From Deltaproteobacteria bacterium (GTDB lineage: Bacteria; Desulfobacterota; Binatia; Binatales; Binataceae): 18,664 bases of DNA. A program made the translations under genes and the position numbers. The first letter of the stretch is position 1. The number at the start of each line of letters is the position of its first letter. Below are positions 1-7,434 of this stretch, one piece after another. The notes under the pieces were generated by a model that did no database searches, was not told the origin of the DNA, and saw only the letters and a list, made by a program, of their open reading frames with translations. The stretch lies in contig JAJZAG010000033.1 of assembly GCA_021799555.1 (NCBI GenBank), positions 1 through 18,664 of the forward strand, written 5' to 3'.

Positions 1-2299
1 TTACCGGCGGGTTGGCGACAATCAGTATGTTGCTCTGGAAATTGCCCGGGCGCGGCGGCCGGAACGAAACCACGACCTTGCGCGATGTTCCGGGGGCGAG
101 CGAGAAATCGCCGCCGCCTCTAATCACATAGAACCCGGTGTCGCGCAGCGGCATCACGTATCCGGAAACCGGCTCGCTGCACACATTACTGACCTCGAAA
201 TGGCGCGTAACTCTGCCGCGGCCGGCAGCCCGATTCGGGAAATCGATCGCTACCGTGCTGCTATCGAGGCATGCGCTCGAGGGCGTTGGCGTCGCTGTCG
301 GCGTCGCGGTGCTGGTTACGGTTGGCGTCGCCGTCGGAGTTGCTGTTGCCGTCGGGTTGGCCGTTGCCGTCGATGTTGCGGTGGCAGTGGGCGTCGTCGT
401 CGGCGTAGCAGTTGCAGATGCCGTCGCTGTGGATGTTGCCGAGGACGTCGCTGTTGGCGTCGGAGTCGGCGATACCGATGAGGTCGCCGTTGCCGTCGCG
501 GTTGGAGTTCTGCTTGGCGTCGGCGTCGGAGTCGGCGATACCGCGCTCGCCGGGCAGAAAGTTACATTATACGACGGTCCCGTCGTGCTTCCCGTGTTGG
601 TGCAGCCGTAAGACCCGGTGGCGTCGTCGTAGGCATAGGTGTACGCGGTGGGGCACGCGTTGTGGAGCAGGAGGTATAAATCTCCTATCGAGGTGGTCGG
701 AGCCGGAGAGGGAACCGGTGAGGTGCTTCCCGCAGGCACCTGTTCCCAGTTGATATTGTCAGCCAGACATTGTCCGGGCGTCCATGACGGACATCCGCAG
801 ACGATGCCGGTGTCTTTGATCGTCGTCGTCGAGCCGTTGTACGGGGAAAGATTGAAAAAATTGGCGCATCCGTAAAGATCGAGCCAGGTTGAGCTCGGGG
901 CGCTGGTATTGGTGCAGGTACCGGGCGTTCCGCTGCACGTAAAGCCGGAAGGGCAGTCGGCGCTGGTCGCGCATTCGCATTGGCCGTATGCCTGCGCCCC
1001 CGTTATCCCACAGGTCATCGTTTGCGTGCCGCTGGAGTTATAGGGGCAATCGGATTTCTGGGTGCAAAGGAAAGGAACCTGGCTCGTGCAACCAAGGGCG
1101 CTCTGTTGTGCGGGGGTTCCGCTGCTGCATTCCTGCGTAGGATTCCAGCATCCCGCCACGTTACTCGACGAGTCCAGGAACTGGAAATCGGAAGGGCAAC
1201 TATCTAGCAGATTGAAGGAACAGTAGGTGGTCGGGTTGCCGGATGAATCAACTACTACTGCGCCCGCTGATCCGCATTGCTTGGGGCTCGAAGAATTGTA
1301 TGCCGGTGAATAAGTGCCCTGGACGGGTACGATCGAATAACCGACGTTGAAGCCGCTGACAAAGCTGTTGTCGTAATAGTCTTGTGCGCCGACATTATAG
1401 GTGCCGTTAGGCGGGACCTCGAGGGTGAACTCACCCACGAATGCAGGGTTCTGTTGTCCGAAGGGTCCCTTGTCGGTGAGAACGGAATTGCAGTCAAGAT
1501 TTCCAGAAGATCCGTTGGCGGCGCCGCAATTTCCGGTCTGACAGGTCAAACTGTTGTTGGTTGTGTCCGCCCCGGTGCACTCAGTCCGTCCCCAGAAATT
1601 GCCGCTCCACGTGAACACCGCACTGCATTTGCAATTGCTGTCGGACGACGTGCAGAGTCGATTGAGTGCGGTTCCGGCCGCGCAAGTGTTGCTGATGCAA
1701 TCCGAGTTTTGGGTGCACGACCCTCCTTCGGCTACCGTTCCGCCCGAAGGTCCCGGCGCCGCCGTCGGTCCCTCTTTAACGCAGATTATGGACTGTCCGC
1801 CGTTGGCCGGGAGTTGCCATGCGGAGCCGGAGCTGGGCGCCGGATTGGACAGGCTAGTGGGCTCGAGGTTTTCGAAATAGCATTCGCTGACGACGGTTCC
1901 GCTCTTGTTCTTGAAGCTGGTCGGATAACAGACTTGGTTCGCACCGCATTGAGAGGACGACGTGCAGACCTCGGTGCATTGACCGCCTACGCAATCCAGA
2001 TTGGCCGAAGGGTTGCAATCTGCGTCGGTCGAGCAAGCAGTTGTCCCTTGTAGCTGGGGACTGCTTAAATTTTCGCCGAGATAGACGTCGGTGCTGCAAT
2101 TGTTGGTGAAAGTCAGCGCGCGATAACCCGTGGGACAGGTCCCACCGGACAATGGCGGCACGGAAGGAGCCTCGGCTTCGCTGTCCGACGGATTCGCAGA
2201 AGCGCTTCGGGTACGAATACTCGCGATGCTCGTCGCCATCGCGAACGCGATCAGCAGCATCCAGCCCTTACGACCAAGCCTACGACTTAGTTTCTCCAC
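1..2299 (-). CDS. Secreted thaumatin-like protein with Cys-rich inserts, Thr/Pro stalk and ASH-type domain (3' end outside window)
   Basis: The frame is open on the minus strand from GTG at 2299 to the left edge: 766 codons and no stop. GGAGG lies 7 nt before the GTG. Residues 1-36 look like a signal peptide (basic start, hydrophobic core ending SASA). Thaumatin-family landmarks follow in order: FTNNC (64-68), WSGNFWGRTEC (231-241), CQTGNCG (253-259), VGEFTL (288-293), QDYYDNSFVSGFNV (306-319), SCPSDF (367-372), ACPTAYTYAYDD (548-559) and YNVTFCP (577-583). This domain spans about 530 residues, against about 200 in plant members, because Cys-rich inserts of the C-x4-DADC kind interrupt it (about 85-158, 180-226, 403-463). 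A Thr/Pro/Ala stalk (588-675) leads to an Ig-like domain from C677 resembling ASH/choice-of-anchor D modules. Thaumatin-like proteins bind or cleave glucans in plants and fungi; function here is unknown. The 5' and middle parts are certain as a coding frame; the C-terminus is not visible. Confidence 0.88.
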   Translation of the reverse strand, partial: MEKLSRRLGRKGWMLLIAFAMATSIASIRTRSASANPSDSEAEAPSVPPLSGGTCPTGYRALTFTNNCSTDVYLGENLSSPQLQGTTACSTDADCNPSANLDCVGGQCTEVCTSSSQCGANQVCYPTSFKNKSGTVVSECYFENLEPTSLSNPAPSSGSAWQLPANGGQSIICVKEGPTAAPGPSGGTVAEGGSCTQNSDCISNTCAAGTALNRLCTSSDSNCKCSAVFTWSGNFWGRTECTGADTTNNSLTCQTGNCGAANGSSGNLDCNSVLTDKGPFGQQNPAFVGEFTLEVPPNGTYNVGAQDYYDNSFVSGFNVGYSIVPVQGTYSPAYNSSSPKQCGSAGAVVVDSSGNPTTYCSFNLLDSCPSDFQFLDSSSNVAGCWNPTQECSSGTPAQQSALGCTSQVPFLCTQKSDCPYNSSGTQTMTCGITGAQAYGQCECATSADCPSGFTCSGTPGTCTNTSAPSSTWLDLYGCANFFNLSPYNGSTTTIKDTGIVCGCPSWTPGQCLADNINWEQVPAGSTSPVPSPAPTTSIGDLYLLLHNACPTAYTYAYDDATGSYGCTNTGSTTGPSYNVTFCPASAVSPTPTPTPSRTPTATATATSSVSPTPTPTATSSATSTATASATATPTTTPTATATSTATANPTATATPTATPTVTSTATPTATPTPSSACLDSSTVAIDFPNRAAGRGRVTRHFEVSNVCSEPVSGYVMPLRDTGFYVIRGGGDFSLAPGTSRKVVVSFRPPRPGNFQSNILIVANPPV
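270..546 (-). repeat. Low-complexity Thr/Pro/Ala-encoding repeat tract
   Basis: The plus strand is a degenerate run of GTCGGCGTCGCx and GTTGCCGTC units. On the minus strand it encodes TATPTATP-like tandem repeats, residues about 588-675 of the thaumatin-like protein. Units are imperfect and in frame, so this is a protein stalk or linker rather than a DNA-level element. Similar Thr/Pro stalks join domains in surface proteins of many bacteria. Confidence 0.85.
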
Positions 2300-2731
2300 C
2301 CCCCCTCCTCCGTGGACAGTTAAGGTCCCCCAGGTTGCGTCTGCCTTGGTGGCAGTCGGTCGCGGAATATCGCGCGTGTTTACGAAAAGGATGATGCTGC
2401 CTACAAGTCACCGCGACGACAGTAGCAATCATCGCGCCGCACGGAAGGCTAACTAAAAGTTCTATTCCTGCACGATACAACCTTGTTATTAGGTCGTTCT
2501 CCGCAATTATCATTGCAGAGCGGCGACAGCATGTTGGCGTCGATGCGGCAAAATTTTATCAGGAATTTTCATCTCGCCAGGCCAAATCGCCCTTCCCAGC
2601 GGCCCAAGGCATGATCGGGCGCCTACCCTTCGGACGCGCTGGATCGCTTCTCGGGATGCTTTCGAACGAACGGGCGATTTCGTTGTTTCGACCCGACCGG
2701 AGCCCCTGCAGAGATGGCGTATAGTCGAACG

Positions 2732-2872
2732 GAGACGCGTGAAGAGTCTCGCGAACGCGTCCCGCCATGTGTCGAAGCGTTCGCTAGCCTGGAGGGCACC
2801 CGCGACCCGTATCGAAGCGTCAATCGCGTACGAAATGAACGATCAAGAGTGAAAGCCGCGCGGCCTTTTTTT
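2732..2872 (+). ncRNA. Possible small RNA ending in a T-run (weak candidate)
   Basis: A -10-like TATAGT lies at 2720-2725, without a good -35. Starting near 2732 are a GAGAC/GTCTC hairpin (2732-2736 with 2746-2750), a perfect 8-bp GCGAACGC/GCGTTCGC stem (2751-2758 with 2777-2784), and finally a short GC hairpin followed by seven T (2866-2872). The arrangement fits a transcript of about 140 nt. It could instead be the tail of an unrecognised short message. I recognise no RNA family. Confidence 0.3.
2854..2872 (+). terminator. Weak intrinsic terminator-like hairpin with T7 run
   Basis: GCC-GCGC-GGC forms a short stem, with AAA before and CTTTTTTT after. The U-tract is good but the stem is only 3 bp, extendable through a bulge to AAA/TTT. 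It would end rightward transcription before the promoter at 2893. Confidence 0.4.
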
Positions 2873-2892
2873 CGGCGGAGGTCTCTGAGCTA

Positions 2893-2921
2893 TTGACCCT
2901 ACATTGTGACAGGAATATTTT
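2893..2921 (+). promoter_or_regulatory. Sigma70-type promoter for the small RNA
   Basis: TTGACC at 2893-2898 and TATTTT at 2916-2921 are separated by exactly 17 nt. These match the -35 and -10 consensus at 5 of 6 and 4 of 6 positions. The predicted start is about 2928, just before the first stem of the structured region and about 90 nt before an intrinsic terminator. Confidence 0.6.
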
Positions 2922-2927
2922 CAGGCT

Positions 2928-3055
2928 GAGCAGGTTCGGGAGAATCCCAATGTTGGTCATCGGGAAAATAACGCCCCCCTAAACCCGATGACGGGTACTC
3001 CGAAACCTGGCTGAAGGGGCCCCGAGTAGCCTACTCTCGGGGCCCTTTCCTTTTT
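2928..3055 (+). ncRNA. Structured small RNA or terminated leader upstream of queA
   Basis: The outer stem 2931-2942 pairs with 2998-3009 (10 of 12 pairs). CCC 2946-2948 pairs with GGG 2993-2995. A perfect 9-bp inner stem GTCATCGGG/CCCGATGAC (2956-2964 with 2984-2992) closes a 19-nt loop containing CGCCCCCCTAAA. An intrinsic terminator follows directly. With the promoter at 2893 this makes a complete unit of about 125 nt. By eye it does not match tmRNA, 4.5S, 6S, RNase P or a preQ1 riboswitch. It may be a stand-alone sRNA or an attenuating leader of queA, whose start lies 86 nt past the terminator. Structure is seen; function is inferred. Confidence 0.55.
3017..3055 (+). terminator. Intrinsic terminator
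   Basis: GGGCCCC (3017-3023) pairs with GGGGCCC (3039-3045), continuing after a 2-nt bulge with GAGTA/TACTC around a GCC loop. TTTCCTTTTT follows. This is the strongest terminator in the window and lies upstream of queA, so it ends a separate transcript or an attenuated leader. Confidence 0.8.
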
Positions 3056-3140
3056 CGGATTTCGACGACGCCTGATATCACCGGTTGCCTGTCATGGGGC
3101 GAAAGGCGGTGATAGTGTTGGATATTCGTGCCGCCAGGGA

Positions 3141-4160
3141 ATGAAGCTCTCTGAATTAGATTACGAACTGCCACCCGAGCTGATCGCGCAGCATCCGCTC
3201 GCCGAACGCGATCAGGCGCGGATGCTGGTGCTCGACCGCCGCGCAAGGACGCTCGAACATTCGCGGTTCTACAAGCTCAGCGGGCATCTGCGCGAAGGCG
3301 ACCTGATCGTTCTCAACGACACTCGAGTGCTGGCGGCGCGACTTTATGCGCGCAAAGAATCGGGCGGCCGCGTCGAGTTGCTGTTCGTGCGTCCGGTGAC
3401 GGACCCTTCGGGCGGATGGCTCGCGTTGGCGCGGGCGCATCGCGGGCTTGCCCAAGGCGCGCGATTGATATTGGGGGATGGGCGCGCGTTGCGCGTCGCC
3501 GCGATCTCGCAGGAGCATCGCCCGATAATCGTCCGCGACGACGGTGGATCGCTCGAGGCTGTCCTCCGGGAATTCGGGATGCTGGCGCTGCCGCATTATA
3601 TCCGCCGCGAGGTGGCGGCCGCGGATAGCGACGACTATCAGACCGTGTATGCGGACACGCCGGGTGCGATCGCCGCGCCGACGGCCGGGCTGCATTTCAC
3701 GGATCGCGTATTCGGCGAGCTTGCGGACGCTGGTATCCGCGTTGCGCGAATCACACTGCATATTGGACCGGGGACGTTTGCTCCGGTGCGTGGCGCCTCG
3801 GTCGAGGGGCATTCGATGGAAGCGGAGTGGTTCACGATCGGGGCTTCCGCGCGCGACGCGATTGGGCATACCCGGAGGATGGGCGGGCGCATCGTCGCGG
3901 TCGGGACTTCGAGCGTGCGCGCGCTCGAATCGTGGGCAATCACCGGCGAGCCCGAGGGATTCACGGGTCTGTTCATCTTTCCCGGGTTCCGGTTCAGGAT
4001 GGTGGACGCGATGATCACTAACTTCCATATGCCGCGCACGACGGTGCTGGCGCTGGTAATGGCGCTTGCGGGGCGCGAGACGATACTCGACGCGTACGCC
4101 GAGGCGATTCGCCGCCGCTACCGGTTCCTCAGCTACGGCGACGCGATGCTGATCTTGTGA
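3141..4160 (+). CDS. queA: S-adenosylmethionine:tRNA ribosyltransferase-isomerase (QueA)
   Basis: QueA transfers and isomerises the ribosyl group of SAM onto preQ1-modified tRNA to give epoxyqueuosine, the step after Tgt. The 339-residue length is normal for the family. The start MKLSELDYELPPELIAQHP, the VLNDTRVLAARL segment, GAIAAPTAGLHFT, the GPGTFAPVR segment and the C-terminal MITNFHMPRTT are all typical of QueA. The ATG at 3141 is preceded by a modest CAGGGA Shine-Dalgarno. The stop TGA overlaps the tgt ATG by one base, so the two genes are translationally coupled. A structured RNA with terminator lies upstream. Confidence 0.97.
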   Translation: MKLSELDYELPPELIAQHPLAERDQARMLVLDRRARTLEHSRFYKLSGHLREGDLIVLNDTRVLAARLYARKESGGRVELLFVRPVTDPSGGWLALARAHRGLAQGARLILGDGRALRVAAISQEHRPIIVRDDGGSLEAVLREFGMLALPHYIRREVAAADSDDYQTVYADTPGAIAAPTAGLHFTDRVFGELADAGIRVARITLHIGPGTFAPVRGASVEGHSMEAEWFTIGASARDAIGHTRRMGGRIVAVGTSSVRALESWAITGEPEGFTGLFIFPGFRFRMVDAMITNFHMPRTTVLALVMALAGRETILDAYAEAIRRRYRFLSYGDAMLIL

Positions 4161-5296
4161 TGGACGGGCCGATAACATTCCGCGTGACCGCGACCGACGG
4201 AATAGCGCGTGCTGGAAAGCTTGCAACGCCGCACGGCGAGATTGCCACGCCCGCGTTCATGCCGGTCGGGACGCGCGCGGCGGTCAAGGCGATGGCGCCC
4301 GACGAGTTATGGGGGATGGGATTCCGGATGGTGCTCGCCAACGCGTACCATCTACTGGTGCGCCCGGGGCCGGAGTTGGTCAACGCGATGGGCGGAGTTG
4401 CGCGTTTCATGGGCTTTCCGGGAGCGATCTTGACCGACTCGGGCGGATTTCAGGCAATGAGCCTTGCGAAGATTAACTCGATCGACGAGGGTGGAATCCG
4501 GTTCAGGTCGCATCTCGACGGCGCCGCAGTAAATTTGACTCCGGAAAGCGCCGTTGCGCTCCAAGAAGCGCTCGGCGCGGATATAATGATGTCGCTTGAC
4601 GAATGCACGCCGTTTCCGGCGACTCATGAGCGGGCGATGGCGTCGCTCGAACTGACGGCGCGATGGGCGGAGCGCGGATTGCGGGCGCGGCGCAGCGCGA
4701 TGCAGGCGCTGTTCGGAATCGTGCAGGGAGGGATGTATGCCGACCTGCGCAAGATGAGCGCCGCGCAAATCAGCGCGCTTGAATTTGACGGGTACGCTGC
4801 GGGCGGACTTTCGGTGGGTGAACCGAAGGAGATCATGTATGAGATGGCGGCGCTGAGTGCCTCGATGCTGCCGCAAGCGCGGCCACGCTATCTGATGGGG
4901 GTGGGAACGCCGGCGGATTTAATCGCGGCGATTGGGATGGGTTACGACATGTTCGATTGCGTGCTGCCGACACGCAACGCGCGCAATGGGAGCGCATTTA
5001 CGAGCGCGGGGACGCTGTCGATCAAGCGGGCGGCGTACGCGCGCGACGAGCGACCGCTGGATACGGATTGCGGATGCCGTCCGTGCCGGACGCTGTCGCG
5101 CGCCTACTTGCGTCATTTGTTCATGTCGGGCGAAATACTCGCGGCGCGCGCGCTGACGGAACATAATCTATTTTTCTACGCGCGCTTGATGGATCGAGCC
5201 CAAGCTGCTATCGCATCTCAATCCTTTGGTGCCTATGCAAAATCGATCCGCGACGGCATCGCCGCGGGTGACGCCACGGCCATGGCCGAGGAATGA
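4160..5296 (+). CDS. tgt: tRNA-guanine(34) transglycosylase (Tgt)
   Basis: Tgt exchanges guanine 34 of GUN-anticodon tRNAs for preQ1 in queuosine synthesis. The 378-residue protein is full length. D93 in the DSGGFQ motif and D266 in FDCVLPTR correspond to the catalytic aspartates of the bacterial enzyme. C304, C306, C309 and H335 form the C-x-C-x2-C...H zinc site. I chose ATG 4160 over the in-frame GTG at 4157 because the ATG gives the TGATG stop-start overlap with queA; no independent Shine-Dalgarno is obvious. yajC follows 6 nt after the stop. Confidence 0.97.
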   Translation: MDGPITFRVTATDGIARAGKLATPHGEIATPAFMPVGTRAAVKAMAPDELWGMGFRMVLANAYHLLVRPGPELVNAMGGVARFMGFPGAILTDSGGFQAMSLAKINSIDEGGIRFRSHLDGAAVNLTPESAVALQEALGADIMMSLDECTPFPATHERAMASLELTARWAERGLRARRSAMQALFGIVQGGMYADLRKMSAAQISALEFDGYAAGGLSVGEPKEIMYEMAALSASMLPQARPRYLMGVGTPADLIAAIGMGYDMFDCVLPTRNARNGSAFTSAGTLSIKRAAYARDERPLDTDCGCRPCRTLSRAYLRHLFMSGEILAARALTEHNLFFYARLMDRAQAAIASQSFGAYAKSIRDGIAAGDATAMAEE

Positions 5297-5302
5297 GGGC
5301 TG

Positions 5303-5650
5303 ATGTTCTTCGAGGGAATCGCATACGCGCAGAGCGCGGCGGCGGGCGGAGGGAATCCGAGCCAGCAGGTATTTTTGACCACGGTGGTGCCGCTGGCGCT
5401 GCTGTTCGGTATTTTCTATTTTCTGTTGATCCGGCCGCAGACGCAAAAGGCCAAGGAACATGACAAGATGCTGCGCGATCTCAAGCGCAACGACGAAGTC
5501 GTGACCACGGGCGGGCTTATCGGCAGGATTCACGAACTGGGCGACCGCGTTGTGACGCTCGAAATCGCGTCCAACGTGCGGGTACGGGTCGAACGCTCGC
5601 AGATCGCGGCGTTATCGACCTTCGGTAAGACAGCTACGAAAAAGGAATAA
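5303..5650 (+). CDS. yajC: Preprotein translocase subunit YajC
   Basis: This is a small inner-membrane subunit of the SecDF-YajC accessory complex. It is 115 residues long with one TM helix (about 24-44), the FYFLLIRPQTQKAKEH motif directly after it, and a cytoplasmic domain carrying the typical VTTGGLIGRI segment. A GAGG precedes the ATG. The position between tgt and secD is the standard synteny of this locus. Confidence 0.95.
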   Translation: MFFEGIAYAQSAAAGGGNPSQQVFLTTVVPLALLFGIFYFLLIRPQTQKAKEHDKMLRDLKRNDEVVTTGGLIGRIHELGDRVVTLEIASNVRVRVERSQIAALSTFGKTATKKE

Positions 5651-5705
5651 GCGAAGTCCGCGCGTATCGCGCCGCGGCTGCGCCGCAAGGTGACAACGGA
5701 ATTCA

Positions 5706-7361
5706 GTGGAAGCGCAATCATTCGCACCGATCCTTATCCTGCTCGCAATTTGCGTCGCGTTCCTCTACCTGCACTTCTCCGGCGGCAGCGGTCTGACGCG
5801 CCTGTATCTCGCCGGCGTGCTGGTCGTTGTTGCGGTGATAATCCTGCTGCCCAGCTTCAGCATCAAACTACCCGATTGGTGGGAGGGATTGCTTGGCGGC
5901 ACCAAGATCCAGCTCGGACTGGATCTCCAGGGCGGAACCCACCTGCTGATGGAGGTGAAGCTCGATGACGCGGTCAAGACCCAGCTCAGACGACGCGCCG
6001 AGGATATCAAACGCGAGCTCAAAGAGAACAAGCTCGACTTCACAAATATCTCGCTGGATGCGAGCGGCGACTTAATCGTAAAACTCAAGTCCGACGACGA
6101 GCGCACGCCGTTTCTTGACCTGATGTCGAAGTCGTTTCCCGATTTGGCGGTTTCGAGCGCGAGCGGCATCGCTGGAGCGTCCTACAGCCTGACCTTCCGT
6201 CCTCGCGACCTGCAGCAGATCAAGTCGAACGCGATGGATCAGGCGCTCGAAACGATTCGCAACCGGATCGACCAACTCGGGGTGCGCGAGACGACCGTCC
6301 AGAAGGAAGGCGACAGCGATATTCTGGTCCAGCTTCCCGGTATTCAGGATCCGGAACGCGCCAAGGAGCTGATCGGCAAGACCGCCGTGCTCGAGTTCAA
6401 GCTCGTCGATAGTACGCACAGTGTGCAGGACGCGATTCAAAACGGACCGCCGCCCGGTGACGAGGTTCTCTATGGCCCCGTCGATCGCGGCGGGCGCACG
6501 CCTTACCTGGTCGAAAAGCCGGTGCTGGTCACCGGCGACGTCGTGACTGACGCGACGGTGCGTCCGGGCGGCAGGCTCGAGGGTCCGTATGTCGCGGTCG
6601 ATCTCGACGCGCGCGGCGCGCAGATTTTCGACACAATCACGGCTGAAAACGTCGGACGCCAGCTCGCGATCGTGCTCGACGGCACGGTCTATTCCGCGCC
6701 GGTAATCAAGGAGAGAATTCCCGGCGGCCATGTGCAGATTACGGGCCGCTTCTCGATCTCGGAAGCGCATGATCTCGCGATCGTGCTGCGATCGGGAGCG
6801 TTGCCGGCGCCGGTCGAGATCGAAGAAGAGCGCACGGTCGGCCCGTCACTCGGACGCGACTCGATTCGCCAGGGCGAATTGAGCTTCGTTATCGGCGCGG
6901 CCGCGGTGCTGATCTTCATGGCGGTCTATTACAGCGGCGCCGGAATCCTCGCCGACTTTGGGTTGTCGCTTAATATTCTGCTGCTGATCTGCGTGATGGC
7001 CGCAATGCAGGCGACGCTGACGCTGCCCGGAATCGCGGGAATTGTGCTGACGCTCGGGATGTCCGTCGACGCGAACGTGCTGGTCAACGAACGGATGCGC
7101 GAAGAGCTGCGCGCCGGAAAAACTCCGCGCGAGGCGGTCAAGCTTGGTTATCAGCGCGCGTGGTCCGCGATCCGGGATTCGAACATCTCAACCTTCGTCG
7201 CCGGGTTGATTTTGTTCCAGTTCGGCACCGGACCGGTCAAAGGATTCGCCGTGACGCTGTGCGTCGGAGTATTGACGGGACTATTTTCGTGTATCGTCGT
7301 GACACGAGCATGGTACGACTATTTGATAGCAATGCGCAGGTTAAATGCAATTAGCGTGTGA
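5706..7361 (+). CDS. secD: Protein translocase subunit SecD
   Basis: SecD uses the proton-motive force to pull secreted proteins through the Sec channel. The 551-residue protein has LGLDLQGG (70-77) at the start of the first periplasmic region. The membrane domain contains GPSLGRDSIRQG (379-390) and GMSVDANVLVNERMREE (451-467), with the conserved Asp at 455. The start is GTG 5706; an in-frame stop at 5691 excludes anything further upstream. This start gives two hydrophobic segments before the periplasmic domain (about 8-23 and 33-51), where SecD normally has one. A later start at an internal GTG (V38) would remove the extra segment but has no Shine-Dalgarno. No secF follows. Confidence 0.95.
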   Translation: MEAQSFAPILILLAICVAFLYLHFSGGSGLTRLYLAGVLVVVAVIILLPSFSIKLPDWWEGLLGGTKIQLGLDLQGGTHLLMEVKLDDAVKTQLRRRAEDIKRELKENKLDFTNISLDASGDLIVKLKSDDERTPFLDLMSKSFPDLAVSSASGIAGASYSLTFRPRDLQQIKSNAMDQALETIRNRIDQLGVRETTVQKEGDSDILVQLPGIQDPERAKELIGKTAVLEFKLVDSTHSVQDAIQNGPPPGDEVLYGPVDRGGRTPYLVEKPVLVTGDVVTDATVRPGGRLEGPYVAVDLDARGAQIFDTITAENVGRQLAIVLDGTVYSAPVIKERIPGGHVQITGRFSISEAHDLAIVLRSGALPAPVEIEEERTVGPSLGRDSIRQGELSFVIGAAAVLIFMAVYYSGAGILADFGLSLNILLLICVMAAMQATLTLPGIAGIVLTLGMSVDANVLVNERMREELRAGKTPREAVKLGYQRAWSAIRDSNISTFVAGLILFQFGTGPVKGFAVTLCVGVLTGLFSCIVVTRAWYDYLIAMRRLNAISV

Positions 7362-7434
7362 TATCGTCACAATGCGAGGCCGATCGAGAGTGGAGTAAGC
7401 CGGCTCTCGCGATAGAAACCTCGCCGGAGTAACC

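Larger units (their letters stand above)
2300..2892. other. Intergenic region, no convincing protein gene
   Basis: Between the thaumatin-like gene (leftward) and the small RNA unit (rightward) no open frame shows family features or good codon use. The short frames seen are arginine-rich and lack Shine-Dalgarno sequences. The only structure I can point to is a cluster of inverted repeats and a T-run at 2732-2872, listed separately. The promoter for the leftward gene must lie here, but I cannot place it with confidence. Confidence 0.6.

Noticed and set aside
270..546. CRISPR-like or satellite repeat array
   Set aside because: Units are short, degenerate, have no spacers and stay in one coding frame.
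138..611. Plus-strand frame rich in Val, Ala and Gly repeats
   Set aside because: It is the antisense reading of the Thr/Pro stalk of the minus-strand thaumatin-like gene, which has a signal peptide, Shine-Dalgarno and family motifs.
2714..2896. 60-residue plus-strand frame
   Set aside because: Arg/Glu-rich, no Shine-Dalgarno, and it overlaps hairpins and a T-run; more likely non-coding.
2928..3055. preQ1 riboswitch in front of queA-tgt
   Set aside because: Tempting because of the downstream queuosine genes, but the short preQ1-I hairpin plus A-rich pseudoknot tail is not seen, nor the other preQ1 classes by eye.
3156..4226. 356-residue minus-strand frame
   Set aside because: Antisense to queA. 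It is rich in Arg and His without any family signal, as expected for the shadow of a GC-rich gene.
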